A program made the position numbers and the translations under genes. A stretch of 41,554 nt of DNA from GCA-003244245 sp035714625 (GTDB lineage Bacteria > Actinomycetota > Actinomycetes > Mycobacteriales > Pseudonocardiaceae): positions 1-41,554 of the forward strand of contig DASTLT010000236.1 of assembly GCA_035714625.1 (NCBI GenBank). The letters are read 5' to 3'. Below the pieces are notes generated by a model, which was not told the DNA's origin, searched no databases, and saw only the letters and a list, made by a program, of their open reading frames with translations. Below are positions 17,816-25,765 of the stretch, piece by piece (position 1 is the stretch's first letter; every line of letters starts with the position of its first letter).

Positions 17816-19366
17816 ATGGTGCCGCTGCGGGTGGTTGCGGTGTACTGCCCGGACTGGCCGGTGGTCGCGGCGGCGGCCGAGGGGCTGGGCGATGACCGGG
17901 AGCGCGACGCCCGGACGTTCGAGCCGGTGGTGATTGCGGTGGAGGCGCTGGCGCCCGGGGTGGAGGTGGTGTGCCCTGGCCTGGTCGCGGTCCCCGCCCG
18001 CGGCCCCACCCGCTACTTCGGCAGCGAGCTGGTGGTGGCCGAGCGGATTATCGACCTGGTCGCGGCGCAGGCCGGGGTGCAGTGCCAGGTCGGCATTGCC
18101 GATGGCCTGTTCGCCGCGACGCTGGCCGCGCACCGCGGCCTGCTGGTGGCGCCGGGTGGGTCGGCTGACTTCCTCGCTGCGCTGGGCATCGGCGAGCTGC
18201 TGCAGCCCGCCGCCGGGATGGGCCGGGCTGCTGCAGATCGAGCCGCGCTGGTGGACCTGCTGCACCGGCTGGGGCTGCGCACCCTCGGCGCGTTCGCTGC
18301 GCTGTCCGTGGATGACGTCGCCTCCCGGTTCGGCTCCGACGGGGTGTGCGCGCACCGGCTGGCCAGGGGGCTCGACGAGCGCCCGCTGGCCCGCCGCCGC
18401 CCCCCGGGCGACCTCGCCGTCACCCGCCGGCTCGACCCGCCGGTCGACCGGGTCGACGCCGCCGCGTTCGCCGTCCGGGAACCCGCCGAGCAGTTGCACG
18501 CCGCGCTGGCCGCCCGCGGTCTGGCCTGCATCCGGCTCGGGATACGGGCCCGCACCGCTGGGGGTGAGGAGCTGCACCGGGTGTGGCACTGCGCCGAGCC
18601 GCTGACCGCGTCCGGCATCGCCGACCGGATGCGCTGGCAGCTCGACGGCTGGCTGACCGCGCGGAGATCCCCGGGCCCTCCCGATGGCCCAGCCTCCGAT
18701 GACCCAGCTTCTGCTGAGGCCGCCTGGCATGCAGGTCCCGGTGCGGGCATCACGGAGCTGCACCTGGTGCCCGAGGAGGTGGTCAGCGGGCCGGGGCTGC
18801 AGCGCGGGTTGTGGGGGGAGCCGGGAGAGGACGACGAGCGGGCCGGGCGCGCGGTGGTGCGGGTGCAGGGGATGCTCGGGCCGCACGCGGTACTCACCGG
18901 GGTGCCCGGCGGGGGCCGGGACCCCGCTTCCCGGATCCGCCTGGTGGCGTGGGGTGAGGCCGCGGCCCGCAACCCCGAAGACCCGCGTGCGGGGGCGAGC
19001 AGCGACACCGGGCCGCCCTGGCCGGGCCGGCTGCCCGCGCCGTCCCCGTCCCGGGTGCCCGCCTCCCCGCTGCCCGCCGAGGTGCTCGACGACGCCGGGC
19101 GGCTGGTGGGGGTGAGCGGGCGCGGGATGCTCAGCGGCGTCCCATACCGGGTCGCGGTGGACGGGCACCCGCCGCGCCGGGTGCTGTCCTGGGCCGGACC
19201 CTGGCCGGTGGAGGAACGCTGGTGGGAGCCCGGCGGCGGGCGGCGCTGCGCTCGCCTGCAGGCGGTGCTCGGCGCCGAGCCCGGCTCTGGGCGCCCCGAC
19301 GAGCCACTCGCCGTGCTCCTCGGTTGCGAGAAGGGCCGCTGGCAGGTCGAGGGGCTCTACGAGTAG
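17816..19366 (+). CDS. imuB: ImuB, Y-family polymerase-like mutasome protein
   Basis: About 516 residues. The N-terminus LRVVAVYCPDWPVVAA and the following palm/fingers region match ImuB. Family members lack the catalytic acidic residues of true Y-family polymerases and act as a hub linking DnaE2 to the beta clamp. Visible helix-hairpin-type region: LLHRLGLRTLGAFAALSVDDVASRFG. The C-terminal half (after about residue 300) is the less conserved interaction region ending in CEKGRWQVEGLYE. ATG 17816 fits homologue length; ATG 17786 is a leaderless alternative adding MFEHMFDTKG, residues encoded by the LexA box itself. Confidence 0.9.
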   Translation: MVPLRVVAVYCPDWPVVAAAAEGLGDDRERDARTFEPVVIAVEALAPGVEVVCPGLVAVPARGPTRYFGSELVVAERIIDLVAAQAGVQCQVGIADGLFAATLAAHRGLLVAPGGSADFLAALGIGELLQPAAGMGRAAADRAALVDLLHRLGLRTLGAFAALSVDDVASRFGSDGVCAHRLARGLDERPLARRRPPGDLAVTRRLDPPVDRVDAAAFAVREPAEQLHAALAARGLACIRLGIRARTAGGEELHRVWHCAEPLTASGIADRMRWQLDGWLTARRSPGPPDGPASDDPASAEAAWHAGPGAGITELHLVPEEVVSGPGLQRGLWGEPGEDDERAGRAVVRVQGMLGPHAVLTGVPGGGRDPASRIRLVAWGEAAARNPEDPRAGASSDTGPPWPGRLPAPSPSRVPASPLPAEVLDDAGRLVGVSGRGMLSGVPYRVAVDGHPPRRVLSWAGPWPVEERWWEPGGGRRCARLQAVLGAEPGSGRPDEPLAVLLGCEKGRWQVEGLYE

Positions 19367-19370
19367 CCCT

Positions 19371-19397
19371 GTTGGTGGCTCTTCAAGGGCTACCAAC
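19371..19397 (+). terminator. Hairpin after imuB
   Basis: GTTGGTGGCT (19371-19380) pairs with GGCTACCAAC (19388-19397) with 8 of 10 positions Watson-Crick and a 7-nt loop, 4 bp after the imuB stop. No T-tract, which is usual for actinobacterial terminators. Confidence 0.5.
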
Positions 19398-19450
19398 CCC
19401 CTGTTGCGCTGCACATAACGACTGCCAACCCCCGAGGTGGGGCCGGGTGC

Positions 19451-19719
19451 TCAGTAGGGCGGTGCCAATCCGGGGAACATCGGGAAGTGCTTGACGTTGC
19501 ATGTCCACAGTTCGGCACCGAGGTGGTGTGCCGTGGCGGCAATGATGTAGTCGGGCACCTCGATATTGTGGTGCGTGCAGCTCCTCCTGGTCAGGACGGC
19601 GCAGGCTCTGGTCGATCGCAGCGCGGACCAGCTCACCGATCGACCGGCCGGTGCGTGCCGATTCGTCCTTGAGCCGCTCGTAACTGCTCGTCCTCGAGCA
19701 GGATCTGGGTCCGATGCAT
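19451..19719 (-). pseudogene. Decayed vapB-vapC toxin-antitoxin remnant
   Basis: Reading left from ATG 19719, the sequence encodes MHRTQILLEDEQ, then one extra base near 19681-19683 breaks the frame. Without that base it continues YERLKDESARTGRSIGELV, a ribbon-helix-helix VapB antitoxin. About 110 bp later a different frame gives the C-terminal end of a PIN-domain toxin (VPDYIIAATAHHLGAELWT, then NVKHFPMFPGLAPPY, stop at 19451). The N-terminal two-thirds of VapC, with most catalytic acids, is missing. So the antitoxin is frameshifted and the toxin deleted. A TAGCCT -10 element (19731-19726) still sits 6 nt before the ATG. Confidence 0.8.
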
Positions 19720-19778
19720 GATGTGAGGCTACATCAGATACGGGCCTGGCTGATCACCGAACTAGCGCCGCAGGGGAG

Positions 19779-19967
19779 CTAGGACTGCGGCCGGGCCACC
19801 CCGGTCTCGTCCCATCTGGGCTGGGAACTCTCCCGGAGCTGACCGTCGGCACCGAAGATCAGGAAGCGGTCGAAGGACTGCTTCACCGACCCGGAAACAG
19901 ACATCATCGAGCAGCGCCGCCCGTCGGGCAGGGTGAGGCGCACCGAGCTGACCTCGACGTACCCCAC
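19779..19967 (-). CDS. Small hypothetical protein
   Basis: A 62-residue frame from GTG 19967 (RLTLPDGRRCSMMSVSGSVKQ-type composition, ending RWDETGVARPQS). GGAGGA lies upstream but 11-12 nt from the GTG, which is long. I recognise no family. The composition is protein-like (mixed polar and hydrophobic strands) rather than Arg/Pro-rich shadow sequence, which is the only reason to list it. Confidence 0.3.
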   Translation of the reverse strand: MGYVEVSSVRLTLPDGRRCSMMSVSGSVKQSFDRFLIFGADGQLRESSQPRWDETGVARPQS

Positions 19968-20313
19968 CGTGAACCAGCTCCTCCGAATTGAGGTGCTCGT
20001 TTGCTGGGCGGATTTACTGCTTCAGGTCCGCCCTGGTAGTGCTGCCCCTGGTGCCGGCAACCTTACCTGCGGAGACCGCTGTATTCCCGGCATTTTCCCC
20101 GCTGGAGTTGGTGGCGTCGCCCCCGTCTGACCGACGCCTGGCGCGCTGAGCACCAGGCCGGTGCACTGAACCAGGTTGACGGATCCGTTTGCGCATCACC
20201 TCACCGGCGGGTGCTCGTTGTAGCCCACGGAGGAACCAGGTCAGTTCATCGGCACGATGCAGTTATTGCCAGTGTGCTGGCCGGCCGGGATGTTCATTGG
20301 TGGGAGGAAGCTC
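19968..20313. other. Non-coding stretch before the DUF3494 gene
   Basis: About 345 bp without a supported gene. The only site I can name is the Shine-Dalgarno sequence GGGAGGAAG at 20302-20310, which sets the start of the next gene. Confidence 0.5.
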
Positions 20314-21459
20314 GTGACATCGGTGACCCGTCTGACTCGCGCGGGTGGTCTGCGCCGGTGGTGTGCGGCGGTGCTGGCGGTGGTGACCATCGTCGGCATG
20401 GTCTTGGGTGGGGTTGCTGGGACGCCGGTGGCGTCGGCGGCCCCGTCCTCGGTGGGATTGGGGACGGCCACGTCCTACGCGGTGCTGGCGGGCACCACGG
20501 TCACCAACACCGGCCCTTCGGTCATCTCGGGAGACCTGGGTGTCAGCCCGGGCTCCGCGGTCACCGGCTTCCCACCAGGACTAGTGATCAACGGAACCCA
20601 GCACGTCGGGGATGCCGTCGCGCTGCAGGCCCAAGCCGATCTGACGACCGGGTATGACGATGCGGCGGGGCGGACCCCGGCCACTGTGGTGTCCAGCGAC
20701 CTCGGCGGGCAAACCCTGGCCCCGGGGGTGTACCAGGCGGCCTCCGCGCTGGGTCTGACCGGCACGGTGACCCTGGACGCGCAGAGTGACCCCAACGCGG
20801 TGTTCATCTTTCAAGCGGGATCCACCCTGGTCACCGCGCCGAACAGCACGGTCCGGCTGATCGGGGGGGCCCAAGCGTGCAACGTGTTCTGGCAGGTGGG
20901 CAGCTCGGCGACGTTGGGCACCAACACCACCTTCGCAGGCAGCATTCTGGCGTTGACCTCAGTGACGGTGCAGACCGCGACCACCGTAGCCGGACGGGTA
21001 CTGGCCCGAAACGGCCAAGTCAGCCTGAACACCAGCGTCGTCACCCGACCCACCTGCACCACCCCTCCCACCACGACCTCGCCGACCACCACGACCTCGC
21101 CGACCACCACGACGACGCCGACCACCACAACGACGCCGACCACCACAACGACGCCGACCACCACGACACCGGCGGCCACCACCACAATGCCGCCCAAGAC
21201 GCCGGCGCCCACCAAACCGACCGGACCTGCCGGTCCCGGTGGGCCGGGTGGCCCCGGTCCCGGTGGCGGGGAGGTCATTCCCGCGGGTCATCCAGAGACG
21301 GGTGCGGGCGGAGCTTCCCACGCCGGTGACAGCCTTCTGGTGGCCCTCGGCGCGCTGGCTCTGGCCGGGGCTGGGGTGGCGGTAAGTCAGGTCATCCGCC
21401 GCCGTCGGCTGCCCGCCCGGGACGGGTTGGGTGGCAGCGAGCTGGGCGGGGATGAATGA
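20314..21459 (+). CDS. Secreted ice-binding-fold (DUF3494) surface protein with Thr stalk and sorting signal
   Basis: 381 residues from GTG 20314 (GGGAGGAAG just upstream). Order: signal peptide (RRWCAAVLAVVTIVGMVLG, cleavage near ASA); DUF3494 beta-solenoid, residues about 45-235 (TATSYAVLAGTTVTNTG, NAVFIFQAGSTL, ACNVFWQVGSSATLG, FAGSILA); Thr/Pro stalk (residues about 250-295); Gly/Pro linker; HPETG; hydrophobic helix; RRRR. The last three parts form a sortase sorting signal of non-canonical sequence. DUF3494 includes ice-binding proteins, but many actinobacterial members are likely adhesins, so antifreeze activity is not claimed. The stop overlaps the sortase start (ATGA), so this sortase is probably its dedicated anchor enzyme. 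Confidence 0.85.
   Translation: MTSVTRLTRAGGLRRWCAAVLAVVTIVGMVLGGVAGTPVASAAPSSVGLGTATSYAVLAGTTVTNTGPSVISGDLGVSPGSAVTGFPPGLVINGTQHVGDAVALQAQADLTTGYDDAAGRTPATVVSSDLGGQTLAPGVYQAASALGLTGTVTLDAQSDPNAVFIFQAGSTLVTAPNSTVRLIGGAQACNVFWQVGSSATLGTNTTFAGSILALTSVTVQTATTVAGRVLARNGQVSLNTSVVTRPTCTTPPTTTSPTTTTSPTTTTTPTTTTTPTTTTTPTTTTPAATTTMPPKTPAPTKPTGPAGPGGPGGPGPGGGEVIPAGHPETGAGGASHAGDSLLVALGALALAGAGVAVSQVIRRRRLPARDGLGGSELGGDE
21061..21180 (+). repeat. Low-complexity Thr-codon repeat tract
   Basis: Repeats of about 18 bp built on CCGACCACCACGAC encode SPTTTT/TPTTTT units of the surface-protein stalk. Such tracts vary easily in copy number. Confidence 0.75.
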
Positions 21460-22166
21460 CCTGGGCCCTCTCGCCCGGGGCCAGTAGGCGCCGGGCGAGA
21501 CGCTGGTGGGTGGTGGCCGTCGTCCTGCTGCTCATCGCTGCGGGGTGCCTCGTGGTGGGCCTGCGTGGCTACCCGGACCCGCAGGCCGGCCTGGCGGTGC
21601 CCCAGCCCGCACCGCCGTCCGCGGTCGCCACTGCCCCAGCACTGTCTCCGCTGGTGGGTCCGGTGGTGGCCCGGTCGGCGCCCGTCGCGCTGCGTATCCC
21701 GGCGATTGGGGTGGCGGTGCCGGTGTCCGCGCTCGGGCTCAATCCCGACGGGACTGTGCAGGTGCCCACCGATTTCCAGGAGCCGGGGTGGTTTCGGCTG
21801 GGGCCCTCTCCTGGCCAGATGGGTTCGGCGGTCATCCTGGGACACGTCGACTCCTACCGGGGCCCAGCGGTGTTTTTCCGGCTGCGGTCCCTGCGGGCGG
21901 GTGACCGGGTCGAGGTGAGCCTGGCCGACGGTGCGGTAGCCCATTTTGTGGTCACCACGGTGGCGATGTACCCGAAGGAGCAGTTCCCGGCCCGGCAGGT
22001 GTATGGCTCGCATGGCTATAGCGCGCTGCAACTGGTCACCTGCGGCGGGAAGTTCGACACCCGCACCCGCAGCTACCTGTCCAACGTCGTCGTCTACACC
22101 TCTCTTGTCGCGCTCATACCGGCGGCTGCTGCGGCAGGATCCGCCGATCAGACTAGCCCGGGCTAA
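21456..22166 (+). CDS. Class F-type sortase
   Basis: 236 residues. An N-terminal Arg-rich segment and one membrane helix (WVVAVVLLLIAAGCLVVGL, residues about 18-36) precede a Pro/Ala linker and the sortase barrel. The catalytic triad can be placed: His in VILGHVDS, Cys in LVTCGG and Arg in TRTRSYLSNVV. The compact domain and the RIPAIGVAVPV start are typical of class F sortases of actinobacteria. It is a transpeptidase acting outside the membrane. It is translationally coupled (ATGA, 21456-21459) to the surface protein upstream, its most likely substrate. Confidence 0.88.
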   Translation: MTWALSPGASRRRARRWWVVAVVLLLIAAGCLVVGLRGYPDPQAGLAVPQPAPPSAVATAPALSPLVGPVVARSAPVALRIPAIGVAVPVSALGLNPDGTVQVPTDFQEPGWFRLGPSPGQMGSAVILGHVDSYRGPAVFFRLRSLRAGDRVEVSLADGAVAHFVVTTVAMYPKEQFPARQVYGSHGYSALQLVTCGGKFDTRTRSYLSNVVVYTSLVALIPAAAAAGSADQTSPG

Positions 22167-22238
22167 CCGTCGCTGACGGCTGGATATTCGCGGTATGAAA
22201 GAGCACGGTATTGAGGCCTGACCATGATCTCAAACTTT

Positions 22239-23369
22239 TCAATTATGAGACGACGGGGTCGAACGGTTACCTTCCTGATGAAAACCTGGCCGAGATGACT
22301 CATCGATCTCCACGAGGGGGACCTCGCCGGCTACGGCGTTGTTGATCACCGAGCAGGAGGTTGAGTTATTCACGATCAGTATTGCGCGCAACAGGTTCGG
22401 GCCAGAAAACCTGTTGTCGCGTACCTCGACGCGCGCCCAGCGCCGCAGGTTCACCGCCTGCGCACCGTTCACCGCGCAGGTGTTGCCGCGGAAAATGATC
22501 GAAGCGGAACTGGCTGGCGCGCCGCTGTTGCCGCGCTCGTCGCCGGTGGCGATCAGGCATTGCGCGTCGACGTTATGGCAGTTGTTGCCCGAGAGCACAA
22601 TGTCAAAAGTCGGGGGGCGGCTGTTGTCGAAGGTCTGGAAGCAGTCGGGGTGCGAGGGATCGACATAGCCCTCGGCGGAGATGTCCCGGATCGTGTTGTT
22701 GGTGATCCGGTGACCGTTGCCGAAGAAGCGGATGCCGTCAGCGTCACCATTGTTATATGGTACCGTCCCGCGCACGGTGTTGGCGTTCGCTGTGATGCTT
22801 TGCCCGAGGAGGTAGATACCGATCGTCGTGGCGTGCTGCACGGTGTTGGACTCGATGGTGGAGTCGGTGCACGGATAGCAGACGATGCCGCCCCGCCAGG
22901 TGTCGCGAACCGTGTTGTTCCGCGCGATGATCCTGGTTCCCTGCAGGAGCACCTCGGCACCGCCGGCGACAGTGAAACCGTGCAGCACGATATGGTTGGC
23001 CGCAATGCGGATCTGGCGGACGGTGGCACCAGCGGCGACAAGCCGGATCGGCGCCTCGGCAGTACCCGAGCTGGTCATCACGATATCAGTCTGGGCAAGG
23101 TTGTCGCCCACGAAGCACAGCATGTCGCCCGGGGCAGCGGCGGTGAGCGCAGGGGACACGTCGTCGGGGCGGGTAATCGTGCGAGTGCACTCGGAGTACT
23201 GCGCGAGCGGACGGGTGGCGGAGGTACTGATATCGGTGGTCAGCAGCACCGCGCTGACCAGCGCGAGGGCGCAGCCGGATACCGCCCGGGCACCCACCAC
23301 CGCCCCGGCGTCAACGAGCAACCGCACCCAGCTTCCTGCGGTGCCGGGTCCCTTTGTGATGACTCGCAT
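22239..23369 (-). CDS. Secreted right-handed parallel beta-helix protein
   Basis: 376 residues. A hydrophobic N-terminal segment (SGCALALVSAVLL, residues about 31-43) acts as signal or anchor. The body has repeated short strands and Asn ladders (RIIARNNTVRDTWRGG, STIESNTVQHATTIGIYL, HRITNNTIRDISAEG, VLSGNNCHNVDAQC, IIFRGNTCAVNGAQAV), the pattern of pectin-lyase-like beta-helices. No lyase catalytic set can be assigned; it may bind or cleave polysaccharide. Base composition is visibly poorer in GC than the neighbours. It converges with the sortase gene. The start is ATG 23369 with only a weak ribosome site. Confidence 0.75.
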   Translation of the reverse strand: MRVITKGPGTAGSWVRLLVDAGAVVGARAVSGCALALVSAVLLTTDISTSATRPLAQYSECTRTITRPDDVSPALTAAAPGDMLCFVGDNLAQTDIVMTSSGTAEAPIRLVAAGATVRQIRIAANHIVLHGFTVAGGAEVLLQGTRIIARNNTVRDTWRGGIVCYPCTDSTIESNTVQHATTIGIYLLGQSITANANTVRGTVPYNNGDADGIRFFGNGHRITNNTIRDISAEGYVDPSHPDCFQTFDNSRPPTFDIVLSGNNCHNVDAQCLIATGDERGNSGAPASSASIIFRGNTCAVNGAQAVNLRRWARVEVRDNRFSGPNLLRAILIVNNSTSCSVINNAVAGEVPLVEIDESSRPGFHQEGNRSTPSSHN

Positions 23370-23943
23370 TCCAGCATCGTCCGACGGGAGCCCGGGAATG
23401 TCCGAAGAGTTGCGGCAGGACTACCCGAAGGTGTTTAGCGAAAAGCTATTTGAGCACTCTATGTAACAATTTTATGGGGCGCTGAGCAATGAGAACTCGT
23501 TCAGTCGCGGCGTTTTTTAACTACGTCTCGTGAAGCAGCCGCACCGCTTCGGCCGAGGGTGATCAGGCGGATCGCAGGGCGGCGTCGAGCCGCTGCTGGA
23601 GCTCCTCGACCACTGCGGCGGTGTGCCGGGCGGTGGCGGTGCGCAGCCGGCGCAGGTCCTCAGCCAGCCGGGCAGAGCGCAGGCCGGCGCCGAGGTCCAG
23701 CGCCTGTCCCGGCAGTGGATCGACGAGATGGCAGCAGACGGCTCGTTCACCACCACCCGCCGCCAATGACCCGCACATCCCGCGCCCTGACTCGCCGCCC
23801 CATCTGCTCGGCGCGCTTTCCTGACCCCTCACGCACCCCGGACATCTCGCTGCACCCAGCGCCGAACAGCCATTCGGAGCCGAATAGCTGTCCTGACACC
23901 CCGCCGACTGCCCTTCGCTTCGAAAATAAGGTGCCCCCCGTGG
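23370..23943. other. Gene-poor stretch with gene debris
   Basis: The first 150 bp are AT-rich (runs such as TTTTATGG and GTTTTTTAAC) and probably hold the promoter of the beta-helix gene; no clear hexamer pair is assigned. At 23563-23700 the minus strand could encode a helical end, SARLAEDLRRLRTATARHT..., resembling the tail of a regulator, but no full gene is present. A REP-like palindrome follows at 23867-23890. Confidence 0.45.
23867..23890. repeat. REP-like extragenic palindrome (copy 2)
   Basis: CAGCCATTCGG-AG-CCGAATAGCTG: 11-bp arms with one mismatch, sharing the CATTCGG/CCGAAT core with the palindrome at 15956-15973. Confidence 0.6.
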
Positions 23944-24002
23944 TCGATCTTGAGGTTGTGGTTCCTTTGGATCGATTCAGCTACCCACAGCATCAAGATC
24001 GA
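23944..24002 (-). terminator. Long inverted repeat spanning the cas6 stop codon
   Basis: 18-bp arms (23944-23961 and 23985-24002) match at 16 positions, including a perfect 10-bp outer part TCGATCTTGA/TCAAGATCGA. The 23-nt loop contains the cas6 stop (23977). On the leftward transcript it is followed about 25 nt later by a T-rich stretch (TTATTTT). It probably ends the cas operon. Confidence 0.6.
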
Positions 24003-24756
24003 TCCGCCCGGTCTCCGCGTGTCCCCCCAATTCAGCCCTCAGGGAGGCGTGCGGCGCGAGAAGTTCGGGGGACACCTCGCCGAAGCCGTAGGTGGTCTGG
24101 GCGCCCACCCCGGCGATGGTGGCGAAGCGCAGCAGGGCCGCGAACACGGTGCTGACGCCGGGTGCTGCAGTGCGGGTGAGGCCGAGTTCGGCGTCGCCGA
24201 CGAACCCCGTCTGCCAAGCGGCATGTCCCACCCGAACACGCATCGTGTTGATCGACGCATCCGCCAGCAGCACAGCACTGAGCAGCGCCTTGCCCAGTTC
24301 CTCACCGATAGCCAGATTGTCCGGGGCGAAGGAGTTCCAGCGTTGCAGCAGCGACCTCATGATCAGAACGGGGTCGGGCAGTGGCACGTCGCGGCCGTTG
24401 CGGGAGAAGTAGGTGGGGGTCATGAAGCGCATCAGGCCGCGCGCCACCGGCCGGGACGTGGTGAGCTCGGCGAACGAGCAGGGTCGCGCATGGGCATCGA
24501 GCACCTGGCACACTGACTCCCCGAGGCGCAGTTCTCGCGGCGGCCAGGAGGCGGGCAGCGCCGCGTCGGGCAGCCATCCCAGCCGCCAGATCACGGCCCC
24601 CTCCCCGGCGAGCGGAGCTCCGATGGCGAACGGCTTGCGCTGGGCGGTGTGGTCGGTCTCGGACTGCTCAAAAAGCTGGCAGGCCGCGCCATGCAGGTGT
24701 GCCGGGTAGGGCAGCACTGCCAGCTCGGGGATGCGCAGGATGAGGCTGGTGGGCAT
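23977..24756 (-). CDS. cas6: Cas6 CRISPR repeat endoribonuclease (intact copy)
   Basis: 259 residues. The N-terminus LILRIPELAVLPYPAHLHGAA carries a His pair (20, 22), a plausible place for the catalytic histidine. The middle (FMTPTYFSRNGRDVPLPDP, LLQRWNSFAP) is typical of the Cas6 C-terminal-domain family. The C-terminus has the glycine-rich loop FATIAGVGAQTTYGFGEV that grips repeat RNA. It should cut the array transcript at the base of the repeat stem, leaving the 8-nt ATAGAAAC handle. It is last in the cas operon, 11 bp after a truncated paralogue. ATG 24756 follows AAGGA. Confidence 0.88.
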   Translation of the reverse strand: MPTSLILRIPELAVLPYPAHLHGAACQLFEQSETDHTAQRKPFAIGAPLAGEGAVIWRLGWLPDAALPASWPPRELRLGESVCQVLDAHARPCSFAELTTSRPVARGLMRFMTPTYFSRNGRDVPLPDPVLIMRSLLQRWNSFAPDNLAIGEELGKALLSAVLLADASINTMRVRVGHAAWQTGFVGDAELGLTRTAAPGVSTVFAALLRFATIAGVGAQTTYGFGEVSPELLAPHASLRAELGGHAETGRIDLDAVGS

Positions 24757-24767
24757 CTCGCGATTCC

Positions 24768-25388
24768 TTATCTCGACGGCTCAGCGACGCCGGGTGCCGC
24801 GGTGCGGGTGAGGCCGAGTTCGGCGTCGCCGACGAATCCCGTCTGCCAGGCCACCCGGCCGACCCGGACGCGCACCGTGTTGATGGCGGCATTCGAGAGC
24901 AGCACCGCGCTCAGCAGCGCCTTGGCGAGGTCGTCGTCGATGACGAGGCTGGGCGGGGCGAAGGTGTTCCAGCGTTGCAACAGCGACCTCAGCACCAGAA
25001 CGGGGTCGGGCAGCGGCACGTCGCGACCGTTGCGGGAGAAATAGGTTGGCGTCACGAAACGCATCAGGGCTCGCGCCACGGGCCTGGAGGTGGCAAGCAT
25101 GGCGAACGAGCAGTGCCGCGTGCGGGCATCGAGAACCTGGCAGGTGGACTCCCCGAGACGAAGTTGTTGCGGCGGCCACGAGGGGGGCAGAGCGGTGTCC
25201 GGCAGCCACCCCAGCCGCCAGGTCACTACCCGGTCCTCGGCGAGCGGAGCCCCCACCGCGAACGGCTTGTGCTGGGCCGTGTGGTCGGCCCCGGCCTGCT
25301 CGAACAGCTCGCACGCCGCGCCATGCAGATGCGCCGGGTAAGGCGGCACCGGTGGTTCGGCAATCCGCAGGATCAGATTGGTGGGCAC
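24768..25388 (-). pseudogene. Truncated cas6 paralogue
   Basis: 206 residues from GTG 25388 (AAGGAG 7 nt upstream). It aligns over its whole length with the neighbouring intact Cas6, with most positions identical, including PYPAHLHGAAC and TPTYFSRNGRDVPLPDPVL. It ends at GLTRTAAPGVAEPSR, exactly where the intact protein continues into the helix and glycine-rich loop. It therefore lacks roughly the last 55 residues and the main RNA-gripping element. The truncation probably came from recombination between tandem copies. It may be dead, or may persist as an RNA-independent partner. The reading frame is otherwise clean, so the damage is recent or tolerated. Confidence 0.8.
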
Positions 25389-25399
25389 CACACAGCTCC

Positions 25400-25765
25400 T
25401 TACCCTGAGCGCGTAAAGGAAGACGAGGGAGACGAGATGCGTGCCAGGCAGCGGCATGCGACCACTCGCCCGGCCTCGTCCCGGACCAGGTCATAGGGCA
25501 CCAGCAGATCGGTCCGCTCCGGGCGCGCCTCGGCCACCACCCGGCTGACCATCAACAGCGTGTCGGGCGCCGGCTCAGGGAGCCCGACGAGCACGCCCAC
25601 GGCTACCTGCACGATGGGCACGCTCAATCCCTCGACAAGGACAGGTTCGCGCATCTCGACCACCTCATCGACCTGGGGCCGGGTGTCCGGCTCAGGCGCC
25701 AGGTACACCGACCCACTGCCGGTGGTAATCGTCACCGGATGCGGCGTGAGGTTGCGCAGCCTCAT
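25400..25765 (-). CDS. Unknown 121-aa protein in the type III cas operon
   Basis: Starts LRNLTPHPVTI, then a beta-rich body (VYLAPEPDTRPQV, VPIVQVAVGVLVGLPEPAPDTLLMVSRVVAEA) and ERTDLLVPYDLVRDEAGRVVACRCLA near the end. I recall this pattern from small uncharacterised actinobacterial and phage-associated proteins; no function is known to me. It has no membrane helix or signal. The start overlaps the stop of the membrane CARF gene (ATGA, 25762-25765), so the two are translated together, and cas6 genes follow. A partner, regulator or ring nuclease for the CARF protein are possibilities by position only. Confidence 0.7.
   Translation of the reverse strand: MRLRNLTPHPVTITTGSGSVYLAPEPDTRPQVDEVVEMREPVLVEGLSVPIVQVAVGVLVGLPEPAPDTLLMVSRVVAEARPERTDLLVPYDLVRDEAGRVVACRCLARISSPSSSFTRSG

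Noticed and set aside
20211..20657. Open frame overlapping the start of the DUF3494 gene
   Set aside because: Wrong frame for the signal peptide and solenoid; no family and no ribosome site.
21061..21180. CRISPR-like periodic repeat
   Set aside because: It is a coding Thr/Pro stalk with no unique spacers.
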